The notes under the pieces: model-generated | What the model was told of the DNA's origin: nothing | Database searches by the model: none | The model's input: only the letters and a program-made list of their open reading frames with translations | Program-made: the position numbers and the translations under genes | Shown: one piece after another, positions 1 through 10,100 of the stretch | How positions within the stretch are numbered: the stretch's first letter is position 1 | Layout: the number at the start of each line of letters is the position of its first letter | Assembly (NCBI GenBank): GCA_001828855.1 | Contig: MHZT01000042.1 | Span: 1-35,221 of the forward strand | Reading direction: 5' to 3' | DNA length: 35,221 bases | Source of the DNA: Rhodobacterales bacterium RIFCSPHIGHO2_02_FULL_62_130 | Lineage (GTDB): Bacteria > Pseudomonadota > Alphaproteobacteria > Rhodobacterales > Rhodobacteraceae

Positions 1-152
1 GAGGTGCCAGAGAACGAATCACGGACGATTCCTGTGGGTCAAGCCTAAATATGCCACCGCTTCCGCCTCGAACCCCAACTTGTGGGTAACTTCAAGCCGG
101 TTGGCACCGCCTGCCTGATGGGAGGGTGATCGTTTAAGGCACGTGCATAGCG

Positions 153-168
153 ACGTCGTTAACGACGT
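153..168. repeat. 16-bp perfect palindrome
   Basis: The sequence ACGTCGTTAACGACGT is its own reverse complement. It lies 20 bp upstream of the IS66-type tnpA start and in frame with it, so it may be part of that element's control region. Its function is unknown. Confidence 0.6.
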
Positions 169-187
169 GTCTTATGCGGGGCTGGTG

Positions 188-295
188 ATGCGTGGCGATA
201 TTCTGGGGCTGGAGCGGCGTCGTCGTTGGTACGACGAGGAGAAGCTTGAGATCGTTTTGTCGGTCGGCGTGGGCGGCGCGACGGTGACGCAGGTC
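188..295 (+). pseudogene. IS66-family TnpA (OrfA) N-terminal remnant
   Basis: From the ATG at 188 the translation contains ERRRRWYDEEKLEIV followed by GGATVTQV. This is the start of the small helix-turn-helix OrfA (TnpA, HTH_Tnp_1 type) of IS66-family elements. The match stops near base 293, where the reading runs into unrelated sequence that leads to a second, IS256-type remnant. The rest of OrfA, TnpB and TnpC are absent, so this is a dead fragment. The family call rests on remembered motif similarity, not a search. Confidence 0.6.
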
Positions 296-332
296 TGGTT
301 GCTGACACCAACCTGGACCGGAGATTCCACCG

Positions 333-413
333 GTGACCACCGATATGATGAACCTGCGCGACCTCGTCGAGAAGACGCCTGACGCTGAACTGTTGCGCGA
401 GATGATCGGCTTT
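333..413 (+). pseudogene. IS256-family transposase N-terminal remnant
   Basis: A GTG at 333 opens a frame containing MMNLRDLVEKTPDAELLREM and then IGF. This closely resembles the extreme N-terminus of alphaproteobacterial IS256/ISRm3-type Mutator transposases (the family usually continues AAxRLMELEVxxxTGA). The match ends at about 413, about 20 bases before the stop codon of the minus-strand operon. The breakpoint is therefore almost flush with the end of the defence-like operon and may mark the edge of an island or a deletion. Confidence 0.65.
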
Positions 414-432
414 TCCGACCCAATCGGCTTTC

Positions 433-1446
433 CTAATCGTCCCAGCGCATTTGGTTGGCCAAGGCGAAATCGCGAACGTTAATAGGTTTCCGGTGGGCCA
501 GATCGTTGCGCAAGTTTGCCAGCGCCGCAACCTGGTCCGCTTGCTCTCGAACCAAGACCCGGGTCAATTGCCGTCGCAGGCCACCCAGTTCGATATCCTC
601 GACGTTGACGACCCCAAGGCCCCTGAGATGCTCGTCCAGATAGAGATGCTTGCGATAGCGTTCGATCAACTTTTGACGGTGGCCCTCAATCCAGGGGAAA
701 AGAACCGACAGCTGGGACTTCCAGATACGATGTTTCAACTCGGTGACGTTTCCACGGTTAAGAAGATCTAGCGGACAGGCAAATGGACCTTTGCCGAAGG
801 TGGGCGTCGTCGCGACCGCTTCATCGGCGCGGCGCCGCAACCAGCCGAGCGGATCCAGGATGTCTTCGTCCCGCTGGCTGACCAAATCCGCCACCAAGTC
901 CAACCGCCAGCCGCAGAGCTCGACAGCGAGGTCCACGGCCATGCGCTGCAACAGATCGTTGCGTTCCGACGGTACGGCATATTCTGCCCAGATCATGGAG
1001 TCGGCCCGTCGCAGCCGCTTGGCCCAAGTCAATTGGCCAATTCCCGGAACTCTTGCATCGCCAAGGAACAAGATGGCCCCGCCTTCGCCTGCTTTGGCGA
1101 AAGAGGTCGCGAAATCGCTTAGCGCATGGGCCCAGCGCGCCAGATCGGCCGGGGCTAGGTGCTGTGCCTCGACCAAAAGCACGCGCCCCGAGGCCACGAG
1201 CTGCGCCATGGGCGCGCCGGCCAGCCCACAGGCCTCGCCCAGCGCGGCCAGGGGAAGCTCACCGGGTCTGGGCGCCAGCCGCTCGACAGTGACCGTGTCG
1301 CGCAGATGCGACACCAGCCGATCAGCCAATCCGGAAGGGGTCGAGGCATCGCTTGTGACGATGGCCCCGCCCTTCCAGACGAGGGGCTCGACCTCGGCCA
1401 AGAATTGATGCGCGGCAGGCAGCAACCAAGGGTCGGCCCCACGCAT
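433..1446 (-). CDS. 337-aa protein with HEPN-like C-terminal motif and degenerate ATPase-like N-terminus
   Basis: This is the last gene of the minus-strand operon. Its ATG overlaps the stop of the giant ATPase gene as TGATG, so translation is probably coupled. Residues about 25-200 look like a P-loop fold that has lost its Walker A: the expected loop reads SDASTPSG, while residues 88-97 (RVLLVEAQHL) sit where a Walker B strand would be, with VE in place of DE. The C-terminal ~110 residues are helical and charged. They carry R313-N-D-L-A-H318, the R-x4-H pattern of HEPN RNase domains, preceded by helices rich in Leu and Arg. HEPN domains act as RNases or NTP-binding modules in many toxin and abortive-infection systems. 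The inferred role is effector or regulatory subunit of the system. I do not recognise the full-length family. Confidence 0.7.
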   Translation of the reverse strand: MRGADPWLLPAAHQFLAEVEPLVWKGGAIVTSDASTPSGLADRLVSHLRDTVTVERLAPRPGELPLAALGEACGLAGAPMAQLVASGRVLLVEAQHLAPADLARWAHALSDFATSFAKAGEGGAILFLGDARVPGIGQLTWAKRLRRADSMIWAEYAVPSERNDLLQRMAVDLAVELCGWRLDLVADLVSQRDEDILDPLGWLRRRADEAVATTPTFGKGPFACPLDLLNRGNVTELKHRIWKSQLSVLFPWIEGHRQKLIERYRKHLYLDEHLRGLGVVNVEDIELGGLRRQLTRVLVREQADQVAALANLRNDLAHRKPINVRDFALANQMRWDD

Positions 1447-4400
1447 CAGGACCGCCTGGGTTCGTTACAAACCCGGTAGAGCAAGGCCCCTAAGGGCGCG
1501 AGGGCGATGGCAGAGGGTTCGGGCACCTGAAAGAGCCCCAGATCTGCCATCCGCGCGATCTCTTGCCTGGCGTCGGGGCTTTCGGCGGCCAAGAGGTTGA
1601 TCAATTCCTCTTGGTCTTGCAACTCATCGCCCTGCAGCAATTCGGCCGCGTTGCAGAACAGGGGCACGAGGCGGTCGGGCAGACCCACCTGGTTGGCCGA
1701 GAGGGTGACGCTCGCCCCTAGGTCGCGCAGCCGCGCCGCAAGGCCCTCGCGCCGCCCCTCGGCGATCAGGGGATCAAGCCTCGGGCGCAGTTGCCCTAGG
1801 ATCGCCGAGGCCCCGCCCGAGATCTCGAGCAAAGCCTCGCGCACTTCGGGCGTGTCAAGGAGAGGCAAGCCGCTGTCAGCAAGCCAGGCCCGCAGCATCG
1901 TGCGCTCCCACGGCTTGGCGCGAAAGACCCGGATCTCGGCCGGGATGCCGCGCGGCCAGACACGGGCCGCGACATCAGGGCCACCGACGATGACCGGAAG
2001 GAGCCGCCCTTCGCGGACACTTGATTGTGCAACAAGCCAGGTCAACCAATCCGGTTTGACGCTCTGGGCTTGCAAAACCAAGACCTTGCGCCCCTGCACC
2101 CGATCGACGAGTCGGCGTAGATCGGCCTCTTGACCACGGAAGACCTCGCCAGACAGGCGCCCCTTGCCGTCATGCCATCCTTCGGCCAGATCGGCCAGGA
2201 TCTGGGCCTGGTCGCCCCCGAGGACGGCCGGAGCTGCAATGACCAGCCGCAGCCCGGGAGCCTCGGTGTCGAACAGCGATGCCATCGACCGATCCGGCAA
2301 GGGGGAGCGGCGGTCGATATGCGGATCAGGGCCGACCCGCCGGTGATAATGGCTCGGGTCATAGTCGACCCGAGGCTCCTTTTCTGCGATCTGCAGGATC
2401 TCTTCGTCCAATTGCGCAAGTTGCCCCAGCATCTGCGCCACCTGGGCACCGCGCAGACCGTAAAGCCCCCGCGGACCTGGCAAGCGGATCAGGACGCCAA
2501 GATCGACCATTTCGTCCAGAAACGCCGGGAAATCGGCGCGACTGAGCTTTTCCTGACCCGCCGGCCACCAGATCTCGGCCTCACGCTGCACTTCATCGGC
2601 GGCCATCGCCCCGCCATCGGCATCGGCCGACAAGATTCGGTGCCGACCGAGGACCTTCGCGATCAGCTCGTAACGCGGGTCGAGGTTAAGCGTCCACTGG
2701 AACCGCTCGCGGATCTGGGCGTTTATTCCTTCGGAGGAAGGCCCTCGGAAGAGCTGTTCTTCCTTAAGCACCCAACGCGGCCCAGGCCCCTGCGGGCGGG
2801 ATTGGTTGGACAGCCCCTCGAGCAGGGCCTTCAAGAAGACCTGAATCAGCGAGGGATAAAAATTCACCCGCGTTAGCAGCGAATGGACGAGTTCGGGCCT
2901 TTCATAATCGAACCCGGCCGCCCGCATCGGCTCGACCACCAGGCGGCGCGCCTGCTGGCTGCTTTCGGGAGAGGTGTTCAAGGGCCCGATACAGATCGGT
3001 TTCGAGAGATGGACCAAGGGCGAATTCGGTGCCTTGGCCATCCGCTGAACATTGTGCAGGCCCGCAAAGACGACCTTGAAGCGCCGCTGGGTTTCTTCCA
3101 TCAGGTCTTTCAGGGGGTTCAGGTTCGGAAAACCACTGCGTGCCTCCGAGCTTAGGAAGAGGTCGGCCTCGTCGACCAGCAACAGGATCCGCCGCTCGCC
3201 GCTCTTATTCAACCAAGCCTTTATTGCGGCGCGGATGTCATCGAGGTTCTCGGCTGTCTTGGGAAGCACTTCGTCATCCAGGAGAACGCGACGGATTGCC
3301 GACCAAATCTGCGAGGCGGGTTGCACTGGGCCGCCGAATTCGTCGATCTTCAGATAATATGCGTGGCGCCCGGTGAGGGGTTGGTGGGAACGCTTGCGAA
3401 CGTGGTGCAAGAGGGCCGATTTCCCCAATTGGCGCCCGCCGTAGACGAGGCAACCGTCGGCGGTGGTGCTTTCTATCTGGGCAATCTCGGATTCGCGACC
3501 GAAGAACATCTCGACGGGGATATTGCCAGCACTGGTCGTGTAGGGCTGCAGATAGCCAAAGGGTGTGGCGCAGGCAAAGAGCCGCTGCAGCCAATTGCCG
3601 CCAGTGGTCAAGTACAGGACCTGGGCCTCGTCGATCAGCAGGACCGTCTGCTTGGCTTTGCGCATGGCAAGGCCAAAGCTTTCTCGCCGCGCCTTCGACA
3701 GGCGACCGAATACCAAGAGGACACAGGGGGAATTACGGCCGATCTTCGCCATCTCGGCGACCAATTGGGCATCTTCGACATGACGATGTGCCAAGAAGAC
3801 CGGGTAGCTGCCATTGGCTTCGCTGCCGAAGGCCGGAGGCAGGAACCAATCCCGAGCCGCCAGGCGGTCGGATTTCATCCACATCCAGCGCAATTGCGCC
3901 GAGAGCTGAGTCTCGCGCTCGATTACTACCGACGTGAAGCCCAGGCGCTCCATGAAGGACCTCAGGGCCGGACCGATGTCGCGGCTTCGGTCAAAGGAAT
4001 TTCGTACTGCCCTCCAATTCTCGTCCAACTCGACCGCGCGCTTGACCTCATGCTCTTCGAGCCCCCGGTAATTCAGCGGCCCCGCCTGGCCTCCGGCCTT
4101 CATTGCCGCCTGGATCGCCATGGTCTCGATATCGGAGGTCAGGGCGGCAACGAATCCAGGGTAGAAGGCGGCGAAATGATCCTCTTGGGCCTCGCCCGTC
4201 AGGGCGAAGCTCTGACCGTTCTGCAAGCGGATCAGAATGTCCTCGACCGCGATCGGGTCGCGGTCCTCCAAGGTCTCGGCCACATGTGCCGCCTCGGCCG
4301 AGAGCTGCAGATTACCGCGCTCGTGCAGACTGCGCGTCAAGCGCTCCAACGTCTGACGCTGGGTGGCGCGGATGCCCTTGCGGACACGGTCACGCAGGTG

Positions 4401-7139
4401 GCCGGCCTCGGACAGGGCCCGGGCCAGATGCGGAAAATCGGGCGGGATGACCGGGCTGCGCTGGTTCTCCTTCATCGGCAGCGCGAATTCCCCGTCGCAC
4501 TGCAGTGCCGCGTCGATCATGCCAAGGCGGTCGAGCCAAATCTGGATCTCTTGCGAGGTGGCGAGGTCGATGCTTTGCAGGGGCTCGAGATCGTGTCGCA
4601 GTCCGGTGATTTCCAACCGGGCCGCCTCGCGGGCTGTGTAACGCGCATTGTCCAGATCATTGCGGAAGCCTTGGACCTCGGCCGCAGTCAGGCGTCTCTG
4701 GCGTTCCAGCCGATCGAGCAACATCTCGACGGGCAGGATCGCGTTCTGCCCCAGGTGAAAGGCCAAGGCGCGGACCTCGTCGCGTTCGAAGTCGTCGGGC
4801 TGCTGCAAGGCACGGAAGAGGGCGAGGCGTTGCGCCTGGCGTTCTTCGAAGAAGGCCGCCCCCTCGGGCGCATAGGGCTGGCAGGGTCCCGGCAGGCGCA
4901 AGAGCGCCGCCTCCAACACCTCGGAGGGCCGGACGACGACCTGCGCGGCGCGTCCTTCGACCACGGCCAGGAAATCCGCCATCGCGCGGTCCAAAAGGCG
5001 CTGGACGGCGGCATCCACGCCGACCTCAGTGCCTGCCTCGCGCAGGGCCTTCGCGACTACCTTCTTCAGTTCGTTCACCGATGGTGCCAGTCGGGCCTTC
5101 TGGCTCATGTCGCCGTCCTGCTCGTCCAACCATGCCGCGCGCCAATCCAACAGCAATTCGGCCGCCTCGCGCAGCTTTCGGACGATCCAGTCCAAGGCCA
5201 TCCCCTTGATGGCATCGCGCTTGGGGCGACCGATCTCTTTCTCGGCGGCCACGACCTTGTCTTCGGCCGCCTTCTTGTCGGTTGCCAGGGGCAAGAGCCA
5301 GCCGAAAGCCTCCTCGACCTCGGCGATCCCGCCAACCTGGGCCGCCTCGAAGAGACGACCCAGGTCGCCGTGGGGATCGAGGAGCTTGTGCAAGATCAAC
5401 CCCGTCGGCGCATGCATGGTCTGGGCCCGGCGTGCGCCCGGAAGCCATTCCTGGATTGCTGAGAGCGCGCCCGGCAGGCGGCGCTGCTTCTCGACGCCGG
5501 CTAGGTCGGCCAAATCGGCAAGGCTCGGCTGCAGGTCGCGGCGCAGGTCGCGCAGCGGCGCCACGACGGAGGCAAAGCCCTGCAAGCCATCGGCCAGCGA
5601 CAGGGCGCCCAGATGGTCGCGCGCGTTGGTGTCGCGCGCCATCAAGGCAGGGCGCAAGAGCGCGGCCAGCGCCACCGACCGCGCCCGAAGCCCGGCTGCG
5701 GCTCCGCGCGCCTCGGCCGCCTCGACCTCGGCCATGGCCGCGGCGAGCCATTCGCCCAAGGTTTGCGCGGCGGCGTCGTAAGGTCCGGTCAAGACCTCGC
5801 TGGCGACCAAGGACTTGAGTAGACCCGAAGGCACAGGCGGCGTGAGGCCATTCGCCTCGGCAAGGTCGGAAAGATGCCAAGCCAAAGCCAAGTCGCCGCG
5901 GTCCAGCAGCTGCGTCATGACCTCGTCGATGGGCAGCCGTCCAGTCCAGCTGGCGGCTTGGGCCTCGGGTTCAGGTTGGGGATCGGTTGCGGTTTGAGGC
6001 TCGGGCAGCAGTATCCCAGGAGAGAAGGCGGCCTGAGCCTCAGCCGGTTCGGAGATGCGAGAGGCCTGTTCGACGGTCGGAGGAAAGTGGCGGTCGGGCT
6101 CGACGAGGGCAGGTTGGGCTTCGGGTTCGGGGGCGGCGGGCGCCAGCGGTTCGGGCTCTTCGGGGACGGGGTCGATGGCCTCTGGCTCAGTCTGACCGCA
6201 AAGCCCATGCAAGAGCGCTGCAAGCTCTTGAGTCGCCCGTGCCAAGTCCCCTTCTGCAGCGGCGGCTTCGCCTGCGCAGACCTCGGTGCGATCCAGCGCC
6301 TCGCCAGACCGCCGATCTCGCTCACGCCTTTCGGCAACGGTCGTAGCGGGGGTGCTGCGGATCGCTTCTTCCCGCGTCTCGGCTTGCGTCAGCCGCTCCT
6401 GTGCCGCGGCGGCCTGCGCCGTGCGTGCCTCGACCTCGGCGACCTTTGCCTCGACCTCGTGCAGGGCCGCGTCGTCCAGCCCGGAGAGATCTTCGCCCAG
6501 GTCGAGGTGGGAAATCGCCAGCCCAATCGCCGAGCGGCGCTGGTCAAGATCCGCTGCGCGTTCGTCTTCGGCGGCGGCGGTCTCGCAAGCGACCATAAGA
6601 TGCTCAGCCAGGACGACCAAGGCCCGCGCCCGTCCGGGATCGGGATGGTCCATCGCGGAGAGCACCTGTTGCATGCGCGCAACCAAGGCCAGCCAGTCCT
6701 GGCAATCGGCCGATTCGGGCTCTGCCTGGACCTCGGGCGTATCCGCCGTCAGCATGGGGGCGGCCCAAAGCTGGAAGACCTCACGCTCCAACTCAGGCCA
6801 GGTCGCGAGATCGGGCTGGATCGTCTTGCTGTCCTTGTCCCACAGCAGGCCCTTGATCCGCTCGTCCATCCAGCGCCAGGCGCGGTGGCTGAACGAGCGT
6901 TGATCCTTGGGCTTGGGAAAGGCCTGGAAGGCTGCGAAGAGAGCACGGCAAAAGGACGGGTCCGTCCGCATCCTCTCGAGCATCGCCGAATAGAAGACCT
7001 TGTCGTCGCGCAGCCCCGCTTTATCCAGCAGATCGACCTTCTCGGCCAAGCGTTTGCGGTCCGTCACGGCCAGTTGCCAGATCTCGGCAAAGATCTCCCA
7101 AGTCAGCTTGGGCTCTGCGCTGCCTACGTCGTCATGCAC
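1446..7139 (-). CDS. Giant (1897 aa) P-loop ATPase with coiled coil and Pro/Glu linker
   Basis: I start it at the GTG at 7139, which has GGAG eight bases upstream and lies 14 bases after the helicase stop; an upstream TTG at 7175 is less likely. Domains in order: an alpha-helical N-terminus; an Ala/Glu coiled coil (about 225-300); a low-complexity Pro/Glu/Ala linker (about 310-400); a long helical region (to about 1000); a segment with VLLIDEAQVLYL, then PFGYLQPYTTSAGNIP leading into FFGRESEI; and a P-loop domain with Walker A GGRQLGKS (about 1234-1241) and Walker B LLLVDEADLF. A winged-helix-like stretch follows, then a second ATPase-like but degenerate unit (VLVLQAQSV where Walker B would be). 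The order ATPase, winged helix, large helical arm recalls STAND or ORC-like signalling ATPases. I do not recognise the full-length family. It sits between the helicase and the HEPN-like gene, so it may be the sensor or scaffold of the system. Confidence 0.75.
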   Translation of the reverse strand: MHDDVGSAEPKLTWEIFAEIWQLAVTDRKRLAEKVDLLDKAGLRDDKVFYSAMLERMRTDPSFCRALFAAFQAFPKPKDQRSFSHRAWRWMDERIKGLLWDKDSKTIQPDLATWPELEREVFQLWAAPMLTADTPEVQAEPESADCQDWLALVARMQQVLSAMDHPDPGRARALVVLAEHLMVACETAAAEDERAADLDQRRSAIGLAISHLDLGEDLSGLDDAALHEVEAKVAEVEARTAQAAAAQERLTQAETREEAIRSTPATTVAERRERDRRSGEALDRTEVCAGEAAAAEGDLARATQELAALLHGLCGQTEPEAIDPVPEEPEPLAPAAPEPEAQPALVEPDRHFPPTVEQASRISEPAEAQAAFSPGILLPEPQTATDPQPEPEAQAASWTGRLPIDEVMTQLLDRGDLALAWHLSDLAEANGLTPPVPSGLLKSLVASEVLTGPYDAAAQTLGEWLAAAMAEVEAAEARGAAAGLRARSVALAALLRPALMARDTNARDHLGALSLADGLQGFASVVAPLRDLRRDLQPSLADLADLAGVEKQRRLPGALSAIQEWLPGARRAQTMHAPTGLILHKLLDPHGDLGRLFEAAQVGGIAEVEEAFGWLLPLATDKKAAEDKVVAAEKEIGRPKRDAIKGMALDWIVRKLREAAELLLDWRAAWLDEQDGDMSQKARLAPSVNELKKVVAKALREAGTEVGVDAAVQRLLDRAMADFLAVVEGRAAQVVVRPSEVLEAALLRLPGPCQPYAPEGAAFFEERQAQRLALFRALQQPDDFERDEVRALAFHLGQNAILPVEMLLDRLERQRRLTAAEVQGFRNDLDNARYTAREAARLEITGLRHDLEPLQSIDLATSQEIQIWLDRLGMIDAALQCDGEFALPMKENQRSPVIPPDFPHLARALSEAGHLRDRVRKGIRATQRQTLERLTRSLHERGNLQLSAEAAHVAETLEDRDPIAVEDILIRLQNGQSFALTGEAQEDHFAAFYPGFVAALTSDIETMAIQAAMKAGGQAGPLNYRGLEEHEVKRAVELDENWRAVRNSFDRSRDIGPALRSFMERLGFTSVVIERETQLSAQLRWMWMKSDRLAARDWFLPPAFGSEANGSYPVFLAHRHVEDAQLVAEMAKIGRNSPCVLLVFGRLSKARRESFGLAMRKAKQTVLLIDEAQVLYLTTGGNWLQRLFACATPFGYLQPYTTSAGNIPVEMFFGRESEIAQIESTTADGCLVYGGRQLGKSALLHHVRKRSHQPLTGRHAYYLKIDEFGGPVQPASQIWSAIRRVLLDDEVLPKTAENLDDIRAAIKAWLNKSGERRILLLVDEADLFLSSEARSGFPNLNPLKDLMEETQRRFKVVFAGLHNVQRMAKAPNSPLVHLSKPICIGPLNTSPESSQQARRLVVEPMRAAGFDYERPELVHSLLTRVNFYPSLIQVFLKALLEGLSNQSRPQGPGPRWVLKEEQLFRGPSSEGINAQIRERFQWTLNLDPRYELIAKVLGRHRILSADADGGAMAADEVQREAEIWWPAGQEKLSRADFPAFLDEMVDLGVLIRLPGPRGLYGLRGAQVAQMLGQLAQLDEEILQIAEKEPRVDYDPSHYHRRVGPDPHIDRRSPLPDRSMASLFDTEAPGLRLVIAAPAVLGGDQAQILADLAEGWHDGKGRLSGEVFRGQEADLRRLVDRVQGRKVLVLQAQSVKPDWLTWLVAQSSVREGRLLPVIVGGPDVAARVWPRGIPAEIRVFRAKPWERTMLRAWLADSGLPLLDTPEVREALLEISGGASAILGQLRPRLDPLIAEGRREGLAARLRDLGASVTLSANQVGLPDRLVPLFCNAAELLQGDELQDQEELINLLAAESPDARQEIARMADLGLFQVPEPSAIALAPLGALLYRVCNEPRRS

Positions 7140-7153
7140 TGCAATTTCTCCGT

Positions 7154-10100
7154 TCAATTCTTGCCCCCATCCCAAACCAAGGGCTCCTCGCCCCCTTCGA
7201 TCCAGAACTCGGCTCGCGCCAATCGGCGGGCCTGCATTTCGGGATCGGCACGGAAATCATGGCGAATTTCCGACCCGACGGCGCGCCAGGCGCCGAAACC
7301 TTGGTCGAAGAGCAGGCGATAGCGCCGCCCGTCGGTCAGCGTGAAGGCCAGCTCTCGACGGTGGACCATCTCGGCTTTGTGCGCGGCGAGCATGACCCGG
7401 GCCCGAGGCAGCATGGCCTGCAGCACCGCACTGCGGTCGCGGTCTTGGGCAAAGCTGTCATAGACGCGCCAAGGGTCAACCCCCCGCTCGAGTTTGGGGG
7501 CAAGCTGGACCGAGATCGAGGCCTTGCGCGCGCCGGGCATCGCATCCAGGACCTCGGCCAAGAGCAAGAGGGTCACGGGCGTCAAGAGGTAGCGGTCGCA
7601 GTAGTCCAGCGCGGCCACTCCATTACTGCGCATCGCCGCCACTTCCAGGGGCAAGGCGGCCGCGATCCACGACCAGAATCGGGCGCCGAAGCCCTTCGCC
7701 GGGCCGTGCAGCTGCGCCCCAGGGGTCAGGACATGGCTCGTCCCGCTGGACAGGGCGACGAGCCGCTCGGTCGAGATCGCCACCTTGCCGACCTCGAAGG
7801 TCATCGGCCCGATGACGAGGGGAGCCTCGGCCCCCTGCCCCCAATCTTCGCCAACCAAGCTCTCGGGCCCCAGCGCCCCGGCGATGCCGCGCCTTTCGCC
7901 CAAGCGTAGTTCGAGCTCGGCCAGGACGGGCTGTCCCCCCGCCATGGGCAGCACGGTCAGGCGGAAGATCCGGGCATGCTGGGCCAAGCGGTGCAACGAG
8001 AGGCGCGTCGCCAGGTCGAAGCCCGCATGGGTCAGCGCGGCCTCGGGCAAAGCGATCTCGACCTTGACCCCGCCCGCGGCCAGGGCGGCCAGGCGCTTGG
8101 CGAGCGGCCACTCGGCAAGGTTCCACTCCGAGGGGGCACCATGGAGGAAAATACAGAGGCGCCCCAAGTTGCTCGAGCGCGCGAGGTCGTCGATGACTCG
8201 CGCCAGAGGACTGCCGAGATAGCGCGAACCCGCGCCCCAGACCTTCGCTTCCTCGGGCAGGTTCAGCCGCCCTACCAGGACGCGTGCCAGCTCCAACCCG
8301 CGGATGCGGTCGATCGCCAAGTCCCTTTGGCTTAGATCGGGTTGCAGGATGCAGGCGGGGCAGCCAAGCGCACAGACCTCGGGGCAATCGAGGCGAAGCG
8401 CGGCGGCCTCCAGCATCCCAGCAAAGACATCGGGTTCCGCCAGCCTTGCGACCAAGCCGGCGCCACCGGCCGCACGGTCATGCAGCCACAGCGACACGGG
8501 CGCCCGCCGCCCGGCGCCGGTAGGCCCCGACGCCCCGGCACCGACCGCAATTTCGCGGGCCTCCACGCCCAGCGTTTCGGCCAGGCTCTCGCGCAGGGCG
8601 GCAGCCAGAGCCACAGCAGCGGGCGACGTCGCCTCCACAAGCTGCAATTCGAAGACGTCGGTGCGGGTAGATTGCGCCAGGTGGACGTGGCGCTGAACCC
8701 GATGGACCGCCGTGTAACCGCCCGCGCAATGGCCATCCTCCGCCGTTTTGCCTGACCGGACAAGGGGGAAATGCCGCTGGATCGCCCTGGGCAAAGGCGC
8801 ATCGGCCCCAGCTTGGGGTTGCTCCATCGGCTCGGCCCGTCCGCAATCGAGGCAGATGGCAAAGCCGCCGCCGTGCTTTCCACTGGCTCTTGTCACGATC
8901 TGGCCCGCCGGATCGTGTCGGAAGCGACCCATAGAGGGGTCGGGGAGAGCCGACCAGCCGACGCCCGCTGCACTTGCCCTTGGAGCGACGAAGGGGCTGT
9001 GGGCAAGGGCTTCGTAGCCCGTATGGGGCGCCTTGGCCGTCACGAAGCCCGCCGGCCGCAAAATTTTGACCCAGGTCACCGAAGTGGCGCCGCAGTCGGG
9101 ACAGTTCTCCGGGGCCTGTGCAGTCGTCACCCCGAAGCCATGGCAAGCCGCACATTCCCAAAGTGTGCGCAAATCCTCGAGTCGCGAAGCGTCCTTGTCC
9201 GCGCTCCAGGCCGGAAGTACGCCCTCCGACTGCCAGACCAGACCGTCGATGACCACCTCTGACCCCGGAGCGTATTCACGGATCGCCTGATGCAACTCCC
9301 GTGAGGCACCTTTGGGCACGAAGCTCTTTCGGTCGTCCTCGTCATCCTTTGCCTGGTGGGCGGGGATAAAGCTGACGACATCCGTCGGAAAGCCATAGGC
9401 TGGGGTAAAACCTCGCCGGGCCAGCTCTCCCAGAAGGAACTCACCAGCAAGCCGTTTCGCCCGACGCGTCAGGGCTTGGGCCAGCTCTTCGGAGGCCCCA
9501 TCTCGGCGACCAATCAGGGCATCAAACTCACGGCGCCAGGCCGCATCGAGCCGCTCTAGCGCCTGAGTGGTCTGGGCCACCAGCTCGGCGGCCGGTTGGT
9601 CTTGGAGGATCGTGCCGCGCGTCAGTTCGCAGAGAGAGGCGATTAGGTCGGCCTCCTCGGCCCAAGCGCCGCGCAGGTCGGCGAGGAAAGCCGAGATCGG
9701 AGCCTCGCCCGGGTGGGGCAGCCCATCGACAACCACGCCGAAAAAATCCCCGGCCTCCGCCTTCAAGGTCATACCGCCAGCCAAGCCGATCCAGCGTGCC
9801 AATAGGGCTGCATTGACGTGACGCTGAACCAGACTGGCCGAATTGAGCCAGACCTTAGGCGCAGCGATGGGCCGGGTTAGGAATGCGCCGGGGTCAGAAA
9901 AGGCTTTTGCGTCCAATGGCAGGTCGCGGCAGAAGGTCAGGCCGAATGCCCAGGGCTCGCGCCGCCGCCCTGCCCGGCCGACCCGTTGGCGATAGTTCGA
10001 CAGGGCTGGGGGCACGTTGGCATTCACCACAAGTTGGACGGCGGCCAAGTCCACGCCCATCTCCATGGTCGTCGAACAGTTAAGCAGGTTGATTTCGCCC

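Noticed and set aside
3321-5462. 713-codon open frame on the + strand
   Set aside because: Lies fully antisense to the giant ATPase gene, whose motifs (Walker A, Walker B) are clear; high GC keeps the opposite frame open.
7140-7175. TTG start for the giant ATPase at 7175
   Set aside because: It would overlap the helicase end and lacks a good ribosome-binding site; the GTG at 7139 has GGAG at proper spacing.
5874-7322. 482-codon open frame on the + strand
   Set aside because: Antisense to the same ATPase gene and to the end of the helicase gene; no recognisable domain.
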